Assembly (NCBI GenBank): GCA_019054805.1
Contig: JAHQIY010000013.1
Span: 2,294,001-2,358,000 of the forward strand
DNA from: Brachionus manjavacas
Taxonomy: Eukaryota > Rotifera > Eurotatoria > Ploima > Brachionidae
Direction: 5' to 3'
Length of the DNA: 64,000 nucleotides
Program-made: the position numbers and the translations under genes
The notes under the pieces: generated by a model
What the model was told of the DNA's origin: nothing
Databases searched by the model: none
Seen by the model: only the letters and a program-made list of their open reading frames with translations
Shown: one piece after another, positions 1 through 13,296 of the stretch
How positions within the stretch are numbered: position 1 is the stretch's first letter
Layout: every line of letters begins with the position of its first letter

Positions 1-2383
1 TAAAATCAAATGGTGTGCTCTCGTTGTTATCCGGTGTGTCTCTATGCTTTTTTAAGTATTAGCCAAGAGTTTACAAACTCTTTTTTAAAATAACCTACAA
101 CAAATTCAGCATCACCACCACCGAGTTGTTTGGTTGTTGTGTGAAATCCAGGAACCATTGCATGACTGGTCAGCGCTGGCCTCAAATTTTTTAATGTGCT
201 AAAGAGTCGCAACATTTATATCTAAAAAAATATTTCAAAAAAAAATAGTTTTAAAATCTTTTTCAAACTGGGAAAAATTTTAACATGATTTCTCCAAGCT
301 CATCCGCATTCAGGTCTAAAGACTCAACTGCAAAATAATAATAAATTAAAATAAGATTTTTTTGGCGAGTAAATATTTTTAGCCAGTTTAATATATTTGA
401 AAAAAATTTATTAAAAATTTTTTAAACGAATTATAGAGCCCCGAATTGCACAGATTAACTAAAATAGAGAAGTTTAAGTCAAGCTTAGAATATCCATTAT
501 GTAAATGGTTTATCTAAGCAAACATTGGTAAAAAAATACTTGGAAGGCATCAAAAAACAATAAAATAAATAATTATTCTTGTTATTTTTCTTTTTCTTTT
601 TTAATTTCAAATTTAGTTTTCTAAATATATCATTTTAATTTTTATTATATTTGAATCGATAACATACATCATTATTTTAATAAATCAACCTATTTTAAAA
701 AGAAAATTAACTTGAAAAAATAAAAAGTAACACAAAATTAGGAAAAAGAGAATAAAATGTATTTGAAAAATAAGGTTTCATTGGAATTACCATTATTAGG
801 TTACCATTATTAGAATGAAGCTATGAACTGACATTTTTTATCTAATTTGACGTAAATTATCAAAAAAAATATCAAGAAAAAATTCGGCTTGTTTTTTTGA
901 ATTTTTGATTTTTTACAAAAATGAAAAAAGGTACGTAATTTAGTAAAAATGTTAAAAAGTTTTAATTTTATGAAGATTAGTAAAAAAAAAACAGTACTGC
1001 TTATTTTATTTTTTTAAGGAGTGTTTAAAAAACTGCCCAAAAGTTTGTCGAGTAAAAAAATTTGCTTTATACAAAAAAAAATATAATAAAAACATTTTTG
1101 TAGCTTTTAGTTCAAAAGTTGTTTAGTTTTAACAAAATTTTTGTAAATTCGGCTAAAATAATCGGAAATAAAATAAGTACTGTATTAAGTGTTGTAAATT
1201 ATTAATAAATTTTAGTTCTAATTAATTGACAACTAAAATTTATTTTCAATCAAATTATACTTTTAAATTTTTTAGAGTTTTATTTTATGTTTTATTAAAA
1301 AATTATGGTTTATTTATGAAATAATATTAACTGTATGTTTAAAATATTTAATTACGGACATTTATTTTCTTTATTATTAAGTTTATATCCAATATATTTA
1401 ATTGGAAAAAAAACGTTTAAAATATTTAAAAATTGTTTATTTTATTTAACAGCAATCTATTTTATTTAATAAAAGTCATTTTTTTGCAAAGAGATTTAGA
1501 AATTTCAAACAACAAATCTTAAATAATCAATATTCCCCCTTACTTATTACTTTCGACTTTAGCCTTCGGTTCAATCACTACACGTGTATATTTTATATGT
1601 TTTGTTACAAACTTTAAGTTTACCGCTAAAACTTTTATATCGGAGTCACTTTTTATTACCTTGATATGAAATTTTCAGTCTTTTACACTCAAAATTTAAT
1701 TTTAAAAATTTTAATAAATGGCAACTTGAAGTTCATGATCATGATCACGTGATCAAAACTTAATAGATTAAAATCTTAATAAAAACGAAATCTTAAAATC
1801 GAAATTAAATATAAAAAATCTTTTATTTCCCAGTTGATCTTTAAATTTTTTAATATATTTATTTGAAAATTTTAAAAAAATTTTCGATTAAAATTAGATT
1901 AAACAGATCATGTTTAATAAAGTTTAAAAATTCAATATTTAAAAAATTGATAAAAAATGACTTTTTCATAATCCAAAAACTAAAAATTTTTACATTTAAT
2001 CATAAAATTCAATTTATTTAAAAAAAAATTATTTATTTAAAAATTATATATTTTGGACAGAAATACTTTAATCTTAGAAAATAAAAAGAAACATAAAAAA
2101 AAAATGTTCTGCTCAAATCGAACTCATGCTTTTAAGATTAAAACTAAATATTCTAGCATAGCAGGTAATTAAGAGCCTTTATTTTTTTAACTTGTATTTA
2201 ATTTGTATTCATGTCATTTGATGCATTTTTAATTAAAAAACAAAGCATTAAAATTTTTTTTTTAACGGAAAAAGAGCTTTTTGACAGATTTAATAATAAA
2301 CGTTCATTAAATCGTATTGAGTCTTTATCTTTTCCTCGTCATCTCTGCAGTTATTCTAAGGTATTCAGGCTAAATCTCATAGT
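1..2383. other. Gene-free AT-rich intergenic DNA
   Basis: No convincing gene is visible. Homopolymer-rich AT sequence dominates. Around 2250-2390 (+) there is a short stretch with coding-like composition (reads ELFDRFNNKRSLNRIESLSF) that runs into stops; it may be a dead transposon or gene remnant, and I cannot name it. Confidence 0.5.
1720..1787 (+). repeat. Dispersed repeat with GATCATGATCA core
   Basis: This stretch (starts GGCAACTTGAAGTTCATGAT) recurs in inverted orientation at about 57021-57089, with the same flanking order including the later AAAACTTA and ATCTTAATAAAAA blocks. It also holds the self-complementary TGATCACGTGATCA. Two diverged copies 55 kb apart on opposite strands suggest an uncatalogued dispersed repeat. 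No coding content is seen. Confidence 0.6.
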
Positions 2384-2414
2384 TTAACTTAAGTATTAGT
2401 AATACTTAAGTTAA
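2384..2414. repeat. 31-bp perfect palindrome
   Basis: The arm TTAACTTAAGTATTA is followed by one G and then its exact reverse complement, so 15-bp arms match without error. It lies 374 bp beyond the 3' end of the ATP9 coding region. Function unknown. Confidence 0.85.
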
Positions 2415-2787
2415 TTCTTTGGTAGATATTATGTCATGGTTCAATATAAAACCAAGTATTCAAGAAGAAAAACAAATAAATATGATTTAGAAAAGGTGCA
2501 AGAGCGGTTTTCTATACCACTGAGACAAATTTTGGTGAAAAAAATTTAAATTGACACCAGAAGAGTATTAAATCTTCGTGTTTATGTTGAACTGTAAAAA
2601 ATTGTTTTCTGTTTTTTTTATTAAAATAAATAACATTTAAAAAAATTCTCAATCTTAAATAGTTTTAATTTTATAATTTCAAGTTTTTTAATACAAAAAA
2701 AAAAGATAAAAAGTAGAAAAATCTGACCGGCATCAATCTCTTCATACCCAAATAAGACTTTTATCAACCAGCCATTGACACTAAATT

Positions 2788-5700
2788 TCATTTGCCGTGC
2801 GACTGCATTAATTTAGCGTAGTTGGGTGGTGAGAATTTAATCCTTATGCATTTTAGTATATACAGTGGCAAACACGAGACCAATGTGATCACAATCACTT
2901 TCCATCCGAACTCAAGCGACTGAATAAATTCTGCATCTGAAAAAAATTTAATTTTTCTTTAATTTCTAAAATTTTTTTTGAATAAAATTTTACCAAAAAA
3001 ATCTTTAAAGATTAGCAGAGAGAAAATGTAGCATACCAAGCTGAGCATCATTGCCACAATCATCAAAAAGTGCCAGGAGCGCACAGTGAGCCCGACCATT
3101 AAAAGTTCGGTTAGAATCAGAGCAGTGAACGTGATGGCGACAATGTGATTGAAGTCCTGCTCGAACAGAACAAGTGATCCGTAGATAATGGCAGCGCCCT
3201 GGTATATACTGATCAGAACCCAGAGCAGAAAAGTTTTGTAAGAGAGCGAGCGGCCCTTGGTCAGCTCTTTGTACAGCTCGGGATAGGTGAGCGCAATCTG
3301 TGGCGACACATCTTTGTCCAATACAAGAGAGAACACGGGGAACATTGTGTAGACTGTTGCGTAGCCAACAAGCAGAAATCCTTGGTAAAGTGAAATGGAA
3401 GCGTAGTAGAAGACAGAGGAGAAAATCGCTTGGATGATTGATATAATTAGACCCCTGTGCATGACGAACTGGGAGAGTGAAGCCGAGCGCTTGTAGCTGT
3501 TACGGCCGTGTACCAGAATTAGTCTTGCCACGTGACTGAATTGAGTAATGGAAAAGTCGGCCGCTAAAGACGCCTGAACGCCTTCTTTACCTTGTATTCC
3601 CACGCCAACATGTGCCGCTTGGATCATGCTCACGTCATTGCCTCCATCGCCAATCGCCAGTATGCGACCTTTGGCGTACTTTTTCAGCAAGTGAACTACT
3701 TGGGCTTTTTGGGTCGGCGAACATCTGCAAACCACCACTGCCGGACAATTGACTACAATTTCAATAAATTCTTGTTCATAAAATTTTAGGACAGTCTTAA
3801 AAAAAATTTTTTTTACTCAAAAAATTAATGAAAATCAGCCTGCAAAAATTTTATTTTAAAAAGGCACTTGGTCAATAACAATTAAATTGTACTTTTAAAT
3901 AACAAGAATTTTAAATTATTTTCTAAATTAAAATTTAACTTCTTATTTTAAGAAAAAAAATTGTTAAGCATTTTAATTTTATTCACAAATAAATATATTT
4001 TAAAATTAAAAAAAAAGAGTTTTTTACGTTTTAGTCTTTTAACTCATCCAAAATGCGACCAAATGACAACTCTATTTTCATATAGATTTTTTTTGTAATT
4101 TTTTCACAAAAAGGCAAAAGATTGTAAGCTCCAATTTTGTTTGATCATAAGAAGTGTTAAAGAGACTAAATATCATAAGCACTTTTAATATAATTTTATC
4201 AGATATCTAACAGGTTTAGAAATATTATCAAAATTATTTTTAAAAAAAACTAAAGCTCCATCAGAATAAAATATAAAATTAAAAAAAAAAATATTGAATA
4301 TATTTTTCTTCTTTAAAATTTGTCCAGTTTAAACTGAAATTTAGAAAATATAAAATTAATCTTTAAATAAATATTGATATTTTAAACAAGAATAGCTTTT
4401 AAATGCATTAAATAAATATCGATTGTTTATGACTAATTGATTTTGTATCTTATTGAAGATTTTTTTTAAATATAATTCTTGATGACTTTCTTTTTTTCAA
4501 TTTTAATTTAGCCGATAACTGAAAATTTTAATAATTCAGATTTAGACGTGATTAGACCTGTGCTAAAGATAAAAAAATCTTGCCATAAATTTCCAAAAAT
4601 TTAAATTCAAAAGAATTAATCAATTGGCTTTTGTTTTTTAAATGATTTTGATTTTATTAAAAAAAAAAAATTTTAAAATATTTTTTATTTTAATTTCATT
4701 TTATTTTTTTTTTTTTAATGACCTAGAACAATAAAATAAAGGAGAGAAAATAAATTAAAAGTTTTGTAAGAGAGCGAGCGGCCCTTGGTCAGCTCTTTGT
4801 ACAGCTCTAAAAAATCTTTTTTTTTAATAAAATCAAAATCATTTAAAAAACAAATATGTTTTTTTATTGATTAAATGATAAAAATAATTTTTTTTTTTGT
4901 ATTTTTACTTATTAAATTTATTTTAATAAAAAAATTGAACACAAAATTCACTTTATTTTATCATTTTTTTTTGGGGGGATTTTTTATTAATTCTGTGGAA
5001 TTTTTACTAAAAATATTGTACACAAATATTAAGAGTCTTTGATTATATTAAAATAATTGTTATAAAAAATAAATTCACTTACTTCTAATGATTCTCCTAG
5101 GATGACCAACGCTGTATCGACTTTGCGTCTAAAATTGTTCATTTCGTTTCGGGCATCGTCTCTGTTTTCGATCGGTTTGAAAGTGTAGATGTCCTGGTCT
5201 CTGGAAACAAGCTTGGAGCTTTTGGCTATGCAAGTAGCAGTTTCTAATTTGTCGCCAGTAAGCATCCATATTTTGACACCAGCATTGCGCAATGTCTCAA
5301 GAGTTGTTCTTACATTGGTTTGTAGTTTGTCCTCGACGCCAGTCAAACACAACAGTTCTAGGTCTTTTTCTAAAGTTTCTATGACGTTTTGAATTTTTTG
5401 GTTTCTGTCCTGAATGCTCAACTTTGCTTTGGTCAAACGTTGCTCAAAATCGGAATATTGCTCAGCGCTCAGAACCTTTTTTGCCACTACTAAAGTTCTC
5501 AAGCCTTCGCGAGCCATGTTGCTACACTAAAAAAATAATTTAGTCCAAATTCTGATAATTTTGAAGTAAAAAAATTCAAAGTGGAATTCGGATTTTATTA
5601 AAAATAATACATAAAATAACATTAAGAATTTAGCTTTTTAAGCATTAAAACTTAAAGCCTGAAAAATCTTAAAAAAATTAAAATAGAAAAAAAACTTTTA

Positions 5701-8700
5701 ATATCTTTACATTTTATTTGAGCTTAAAATTGAAAAATTTTAAGTTACAAATGAATTTTAAGATAATAATCAAACGTTAATTAATTTTTTCTAAATTTAT
5801 TTGTTTAGGTTCACATAACTGTTTGGACTGAATCTTAGCTAACGAAGCTAATCGGTTAAGTTTGGAACAAAAAATGTTGCAAAATAAATTTTATTTTAAT
5901 TTTTAGCAATTGTGTAAAAAAAAGATTAAAATTTTTAGATATAATTTTTATTAAACAAAAAAAATTGCGAGACGATTCCTTCAAGAATGACTTCACTAAT
6001 GGACACCTAAAATCGATCAAGACTGAAATAAGTTCAAAATGAAATGAAATGAAAGAAATATTAAAAACTCACGAAAAACTGAAATTTGAAAAAATAAAAA
6101 GAGCAATCAAGGAAATAGAGAACCAAAAATACGAAAATAAAAGAATGGTATTAGTGACTCAGTTAGAGCATGTTTTTAAATTATTAACAGAAAAGAATTC
6201 AATGGAAAAACACTTCTTAACCTACTAATAAAGGCATTCTAAATAGGAAAAAATAAAATTTTAAATTTAAAATGGTCTCCTGTATGGTCTCCATTTCTTA
6301 AGTCGGATTGTGAGAATCTTGAGAGGATTCAACGCAGAGCTACGAAATTTGTTTCTTCAATTTGAAACAAACCGTATGAAAGCAGATTGAAGGCTTTGAA
6401 CATTCCAAATCTGGTGGAAAGAAGAAAAAGAGGTGATCTAATTCAATTCTACAAGTTCATGCATGGAATAGAAAAGGTTGAAAAAAGCAACAATTTTAAT
6501 GTCGCCAAAATCCAAGGAAGAGGTCACTGCTTCAAATATCACAAAGAAATTTCGAGGCTCCAACTTAGAGATAACTTTTTCTTCAACAGAATCGCTAACA
6601 TATAGAACTCACTGCTAAATCAATTAGTTGAAGCCCCCAAGTTAACAGCTTTAAAGCAGGCATTGATTGCTGGATGAGCAGCAATCAATCACATCAGCTG
6701 TCATAGTGTGCCTTATCAGCACACTCGCTTGCTAGCCAGCTACAGTCAAAACTACTACTACTACTACTAAGTGAGATTTTTAAGAAAAGATTCAGTTTAA
6801 TAAAAAGTAAAATCGTAAATAGTTGATTTAATTTCTTTTTCAAATGAATATAACCTGGTTTCCGTAAGTTAATACGACCAGAACACAATTTTTTATAGTT
6901 TCTTTTTGTTAAGTTAAATGGAAGGTGTGTTAAATTAAATTTAATAGAAAATTAATTATTTAAAAAATAAAAATTTCTTGGTATTTTAAGCGTGGCGACG
7001 CCACAGTATTTAAAAAAGTGGTGTGTTTAGTTAATAAATGTGAAAAATATGCCGATGATACTAAAGTTTTTTCTGTAATTAAGAGTTAAAAGGACAATCT
7101 TGTACTTCTAAAAGATATAGGCTTTATTTCAAGTTGGTAAATTACTTGGTCTAATGCATGTTGCCTCAAAAAATCCTTTGTTTAATTATACAATATTTAG
7201 TAAATACGGCACAAAGAATTTATCTAAAACAAATGTTGAAAAAGATCTAGTTGTTTATATTCAAAATGACTTGAAGTGGAAAAACTAAGTAAAATACTGT
7301 ATTAGTCGTGGAAACCGTATTTATTGTATGATTGCTAAGAGTTTCAGGAATTTTAACATTGATACACTGAAAATGCTTTACACATCACTGCTTAGGCTTC
7401 ATTTAGAGTTTGCCATTAGCTCATGGTGTCCATTTTTTGAAAAAGGCATCTCTGAAATCGAGAAGGTCCAAAGAAGAGCGTCAAGAATAATCCCTTCACT
7501 TAAAATATGACTTCTCGAAAAGAAAGGAAATGTTTAACTTAACTAATTTCAACATAAGACGGATGAGAGGCGACTTGATCTAACTGTTTAAAATCATTAA
7601 CAGATATGAAACTTTCAATTTTGAAAATGGGATTAATTTATCAGTCTTACAACTTTAGAAGACATAACAAATGTATAGTTGTGAAAAATTGTATGCGACG
7701 ATATCATTTCTTAACAAACCGAGTAGTTAATATTTGGAATTGTCTTCCTCAATACGTCGTCAATTCTGAATCAATCAATAACTTCATAAAACTTGGACAA
7801 ATGGCTAAAGCTTCGAAGAAGTATAACCCGATAGGGTCGCAGTATTTACTACTACTACTACTACAAACTTAAAATCAATCGCTAGAACTTACGAAAAATA
7901 AAATTTCTTTAATTTTCTGTAATTATTTTTTCAAATGTAAAATTGATCAAAAAAAATTTACATAAATTTTAGTGAAATTTAGTTTTGATAGAAAATGATG
8001 CTAAAAAACCGTAAAAAAAAAATAAAATGCCATTAAAGAAAAAAATGTTATTTGATCAATTTTTCATTAAAAAATTTGCGAAGTATAAAAAAATCATAAT
8101 AAAATTGTTCAATTCATTAAAAATTTTTGGTGAAAATTTACTCAATAAAATTTCACATCTATTATTTTAGTACAAAAATTCCTTTTCTTCTTCCTTTTTT
8201 GATTAAAAATTACACAAATTTCAGTAGAAAAATAAGTTAAAAAATTTGTTTAGTTTTAAGAACAAAAAACAAACTTACTTCTTCATTAAGCCAGTCGTTA
8301 TATTGAACAATAGACTGCATGACAGTGTCAGCACCCTTGAGAAAAAATACAATCTCATCAGTTTGCTTATCTCTTATAATAATTCCCATTCGTTTGGTCT
8401 CAGATGTGAAGGGAAACAGCTGAAGAATGTCGTATTCCAGTAGCTCATTTTGGGGTCCCCTTAGAACCATGCTGTTCAGGTCGCGCTTTATAAGAGTCAA
8501 GCCGATATTTTCGGTCCACGAGACCAGAGCAATTTCGTCAGGACTGCTCGCTTGATACGTCACCTTAAAGTCTTTGACCTCTTCCCCAATCTCATCCACG
8601 GGCTTGTTCAAAACCTCGGCCATATTGGCCTCGTAGACTGGCGTCACATTGTGACACAAAGCTAGCGCTTCTATTGCATCTCTTATCCTGGTCACTATAG

Positions 8701-11700
8701 TCCGCCTCATAATCATAGGCTCATTTTTACTAGGTGTCTGTTGTCTGAATGAAATTAGCAGATGGTGCATTATTTCGTCCATTGAATCAGAGCCGAATGA
8801 CACGGTTCCCAAGTGAAGCCGCTTGAAAACCATTTCGTTCTGCGTCAATGTTCCTGTTTTGTCCGACAACATGTAAGAAATGCGCCCCAGCTCTTCAGAC
8901 ATGGTGCTTGAGCGGACCAAAGTGTTGGGTATTTCTTTATCATGCTGTATGAACCATGAGTAGACAGTCTTGGCCATGTCTATGTTCACCCTCAAGCTGA
9001 TGGGTATGATGTAGGAGAAGAGGAGAATGAACCGGAACAGGTATCTGTACCAGGGTCCGTGAAAGCCTTTGAGCGCGACCATAACAAGAGAGAGCATCAC
9101 CACGGCTGTGAATAGAAGCTTGGTCAAGTTGTTTATTTCTTTGTCCAAGAGGCCGATTTTGTTTGATGGCTTGCTGGTGTTCATGACAGAGCGAGTCTCA
9201 CAGCCTGTGTAAATAATGGCTCCGTAGGCAGTGCCACTGGCCAGTACTGTGTTTGACCAGAGAGTGTTTTCAACGCTGAGTGGCTCTTGGGTTTTTTCTG
9301 CATCATTCTGCAAAATTTTAAAATTGAGAAAAATAAAAAAATAATTTTCACTGTGGCTGGCTTACCCTGATGAATATGCCTTCGAAGGCGTTTATTCTCA
9401 GTTGCGGCTTTTCGGCATATATTTGCGCTCCTATGTCCAACAGGTCCGAGATTTTGTCCGAATTTTGGGTGGTTGATACCGCCACCCGCAGCTTCCAATC
9501 TGTTTCTCCATCAAGCTGATCCGTTCGAATGAAGCATGTTCCGGACTTTTCCGAGGTTTTTAGCAAAACTATGTCAGCGGGCACTCTCTGGTTCTATACA
9601 ATTCAAAATTAAATTTAGGGATATTTTTATTTTTAAAAAATTTTGTTATTGTATTTTTTACTCATGTAAAAATTTAAGAAATTTTTTAAATTATTTCCTA
9701 TTTTAAAATAAATAAATAAAATGGACAAGAATTTTTTTTCTTTAGACTAAGGTAATTTTTGCCAAGGGCATAAAAAAAACATGAAGGAGATATGACATTT
9801 TTTTTTTAATGCTGTTAATATTTAAATAAATATATGGAACGAAAGTGCTGATGGTCAAATAATTTGACCAAATATTCAGGCTTGTTTTTAATTAAAAAAA
9901 AAAATTATTAAAAATTTTATTAATTAATATTTTTCCAAATATCAAAAGTTCAAAATTTGTAAAATAAAATAAAATTTTTTTTTTTATTTTACCTTGTTAT
10001 CTTAATATCTTTATGTGCAATTTTTTTTAATTTGGTTAAGTTTTTTTTTTGTTTCTGACTAAATTTTTATTTAAGTAAAAATTTTTGTTTGTTCATATAA
10101 ATAATTAAGAATATTTTTAGGATAAAATTTACAAACAATTGATCACAAAATTGACCAGCCTCAAATTTTTGTCTTTTTAATCTTTTTTTCTGTCTCTCTT
10201 TAATTGCTTATTGTGTAAAAGAAGTTGAAAATCATTATTTTTTTTAATAAAATTTTTTTTTGGAAATAATCTTTAAAAATTTTCTACACTGAATTTAGGT
10301 AAAAGTGGCAAATTTTGGTCAATATATAAAATAATTAAAAATTAAACAAAATTGTATTATATTGAAAAAAACATGAATCTAATTTTTTTTTAAAATACCC
10401 AAAAATTTTCAAAATCTTGTATTGCTATAGAAAAACGCAAATATACCAATGATTAATTATTAATAAAATTTTTATTACTTATTCTTAATTGAATTTGAAT
10501 GAATTTTTTGGGTCTGATTGAGCAACATATCTAGAAATCTTTTCAACTTAATAAATGCTGATAAATATTCTATTTTAGCATACTAAATTTTTTTTATCTT
10601 AGTCATTCTTTCTTGAAAATTAATAAAACTAAAATACCATTTTTGACCTTTTAAACACTCAAACCTTAAGAAAAAAACAAAATTTTCACAGAAAAATTAA
10701 GCTATTCATTGCTAAATATTTTTTTTAATTTAAAACGTATGGTCATTTGTTGGCAACAAGGTTTAGTGTACAAACTCAAGTGAAGTGGTCAAAAAAGAAG
10801 CGACGCATAAAAAATAATCACACAATGAATAAACTGCTAAGATTATTTTATTTGTTTTCTTTATTCGCATATTTTTTATTAAAGCATAAAAAATCTTTGT
10901 CCATAGTAATTCGTTACTCTACCTAGACGAGGGAAGAAAAGAAATGACCTTTCACCAAAACTTTTCTATAGGTACTCAAGTATCTGAAATGGCTCAAGTT
11001 TATGAGGTTGTTCAAAATTCAGAAGCTGTTGAACCGACAAAAGAGGAGGTCGTCCAACTAAACGTGAGGCTAACGTTGAACTAAGTAATACTGAAGAAAC
11101 TCAAGTTAAAAAAAAGACATGGTCGACCTTCAAAGGCCAATTCAGCTTTGAATATTGATTCAGCTATGTTTTTTTTATGCTTAACTTATTTTATTAAATG
11201 CGAGACTGATTTTTAAATGTTATTCTGACTAAATTTTTATACGTTACTTAATTTTTTTGCGTCAAATATTGTGCTTTAGGTAGAATGAGGAAAACGTTCA
11301 AATTTTTTATTAAAGAGTTGTTTAAAAAGCTGTACCCAGCTTTCGTCAGAACGCATCTAGAATTCGCTTCGGCGGTATGGAATTCTATGACTGGAAGTGA
11401 AATTAATAAGGTGGAGGGAATACAGAAAAGGGCGACTAATTCGGTAATAGAATTAAGAGGATTAGAGTACGAAGATAGATTTAGAGAGCTTGGGTTAACA
11501 GACCTGGAAACAAGAAGGAAAAGAGGGGACTTATTACTAATGTAAAGTCTCGGTTTAGGACTTTAGGGATTTAAGCCAAAAAATAAATAAAACAATTTAA
11601 TTTAGTCAAAAGTTTATTAAATGGAATCCAAAATTATAACAAGTAGTTAGTGGTTTATAAAGTAGTTAGTTGTTAGCGTGCGCTGCCTGCAGTTATGACT

Positions 11701-13104
11701 AAACTACATTTAAAAGAGTACTAAAGAGAAAGATTAAGAGATGCCAAAACTCGGGTCTTAACACTAATATATAAGATAAGGAAAGAGTTCGAGAGGATAG
11801 ATTTGGATATCAAAGAGAATGAGGAAGTAAGTGAAGGTACAAGCAGGAGACATAATAGCCAACTAACAAGGGAAAAGCAAGGAGGGACCATGAGGGATAA
11901 GTTCTTACTTAACCGAACAGCTTCAACCTGGAACCTTTTACTCTCGGAAATAATAGGGGCTGATACGGTCAATCATTTTAAGGCCAAAATCGATGGACAC
12001 ATGAAGTCGGAGACCTGGAGAAGATCTGTTTACAGTATCTGATACTGAGGAACTTTGACTTAATGCAACTTAGGTCGCAAGCTGATAAAGTGCAGCGTTA
12101 TGAACTGCACTCACACTTATGTGTTATAGCTCACACTACTACTACTACTGAATACAATTTTCTTCATTAAAATTATATATTGTTTAATTTTTACATTTTT
12201 TGACCAAAGTTAGCTATTTTTATGTAAAAATTGAGTAAAAAATTTTAAAATTAAGAAAAAATTTTTTAGTAATATCTTTTGAAAAAAAATACTTCACTCA
12301 CCTTCTCGATAATTATGACATCGGACACTTTGAGCTGTGAGCTGGGCACCATTTTGATGCCGTCATAGGTCAAAATTTTGTACAACTGCGAGTTGAGCTC
12401 TTTGTCCCTGAGGTACCTTTTGAAGTCGTCATAGGCCTCTCTGAGCATGGTGACAGTGATCACAAAGGCCAGCGGCGCCCAGTACGTGTACAACAGTCCG
12501 ATCCGAATAGAGGGTATGAACTGGGACAGTGCCATCACCAAAAAGTACAAATTCAAGAACACTGCAAACTGCTGAAACAGCACCTGGACACAAAAAAAAA
12601 TAAAAATAAAAAAAAAAATTATTTTTCAAGATTTACTATTGGAATGAATGTAAAAATGGAATATTTCTGATTGCGGACCACATTCTTGGGATACTTGTGC
12701 CTGTTGAGCTCAGTGGTCTTGCCGATGTAGATGGTGCGGGCCTCGAAGCCCTTTGACTTTGCCAAACAATTGCACGAGCTAAAAAACAAAGAATCAGTCA
12801 ACACATTATTTTGCAGCCAGCGCGATTTAATATAATCTAGAAGCATCTATTACTCAAAACACATGGCCAAATTGGGTGCGCGTAAACACCAGTTAGAGCA
12901 GCAGCAGCAGCACTTTGAATTAGAATGAGGTTTAGTATTTATTTCGCTGTCAGAGTCCGGCTCGGACGAGTCAAGAAGCGCGTACCGGACACGATGTTGA
13001 CTAAAAAAATTGGTTACCCGTTGAGAAGTGTTTGCTTGGGTGAGTAGTGACGATTGCTGTGTATTGGCTACTGGTCGGGTATGAACTAACGGTATCTCTT
13101 CCAT
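2788..13104 (-). CDS. Phospholipid-transporting P4-ATPase, ATP9/Neo1 class
   Basis: Probable aminophospholipid flippase of Golgi/endosomal membranes; this class acts without a CDC50 subunit. Coding exons (minus, 5' to 3'): 13104-12854, 12778-12637, 12583-12302, 9593-9366, 9307-8279, 5526-5083, 3795-2994, 2936-2788. All junctions have GT donors and AG acceptors with matching phase, giving about 1108 aa, close to the 1050-1150 aa usual for ATP9A/B. Landmarks: DGET in the actuator domain (exon 4), PISL in TM4 (about residue 402), phosphorylation motif DKTGT (about 450), KGAD in the nucleotide domain, TGDK (about 734), hinge GDGGND (about 841), then the C-terminal membrane helices. The short N-terminus has a cysteine cluster (KCCCCC), comparable to the Cys-rich N-terminus of ATP9A. 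Introns 3, 5 and 6 are 1.2-2.8 kb; introns 3 and 5 carry LINE fragments. All key catalytic motifs are intact, so the gene looks functional. Confidence 0.93.
4757..4807 (-). repeat. 51-bp copy of ATP9 exon 7 inside intron 6
   Basis: Positions 4757-4807 are identical to 3229-3279, an internal part of the penultimate ATP9 coding exon, in the same orientation and with no splice sites of its own. It is GC-rich in an AT-rich intron. A templated insertion during break repair would explain it. The copy is about 950 bp upstream of the source exon in gene order. Confidence 0.95.
6283..6772 (+). mobile_element. 5'-truncated LINE, (CTA)n tail, in ATP9 intron 5
   Basis: Nearly identical to the 3' third of the LINE at 15591-16850. 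It encodes the reverse transcriptase C-terminus (reads [20 protein letters not shown]) with an in-frame stop where the other copy has Arg. The 3' end is a run of CTA triplets (6752-6769). It lies antisense to ATP9. A dead copy. Confidence 0.88.
7015..7868 (+). mobile_element. 5'-truncated LINE, second subfamily, in ATP9 intron 5
   Basis: Starts within the reverse transcriptase catalytic motif ([13 protein letters not shown]) and continues through the thumb ([32 protein letters not shown]) to a CTA-repeat tail at about 7849-7866. Several frameshifts and stops. Antisense to ATP9. It resembles the LINE at 39795-41400 (which reads [18 protein letters not shown]). Confidence 0.85.
10943..11165 (+). 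pseudogene. Frameshifted AT-hook protein remnant
   Basis: An ATG-initiated reading frame ([20 protein letters not shown]...) shifts into a frame reading [17 protein letters not shown], then shifts again at a run of A's into [18 protein letters not shown]. The two GRP cores with basic flanks are AT-hook-like minor-groove binding motifs. The layout resembles the basic tails of MULE-type transposases, which also appear at 24.0 and 31.8 kb, but no catalytic part is present, so identity is uncertain. Confidence 0.5.
11285..12150 (+). mobile_element. LINE fragment with (CTA)n tail in ATP9 intron 3
   Basis: Reads the LINE thumb/C-terminus: [17 protein letters not shown], then RKRGDLLL, then [16 protein letters not shown]. 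The tail is CTACTACTACTACT at about 12133-12150. The reading frame is broken around 11545-11720 by unrelated AT-rich sequence, possibly a small secondary insertion. Third LINE in this gene, again antisense to ATP9. Confidence 0.82.
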
Positions 13105-13296
13105 TAAGAATCATTTAGAATTGCGCTCAGGCACATTCGGGTTCAAAATTACTTTTTACTGTTCTAGTTCGAAGACAAGTCTAAAGGAAATTAGAGTGGT
13201 TAGAGTGGACCTAGAGCTCTAGATTATATCAAATCAAGGTGTAAGCGGTGACATCAAAAGAAAAAGCAGTGCATAGTGCGCGAAAGCAAAGAGTAC

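Larger units (their letters stand above)
9594..12301. other. ATP9 intron 3 (2.7 kb)
   Basis: The largest ATP9 intron. 9600-10940 is AT-rich with no recognisable feature. It then holds an AT-hook pseudogene (10943-11165) and a LINE fragment (11285-12150). Boundaries follow from donor GTGAGT after 12302 and the AG acceptor before 9593. Confidence 0.85.
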
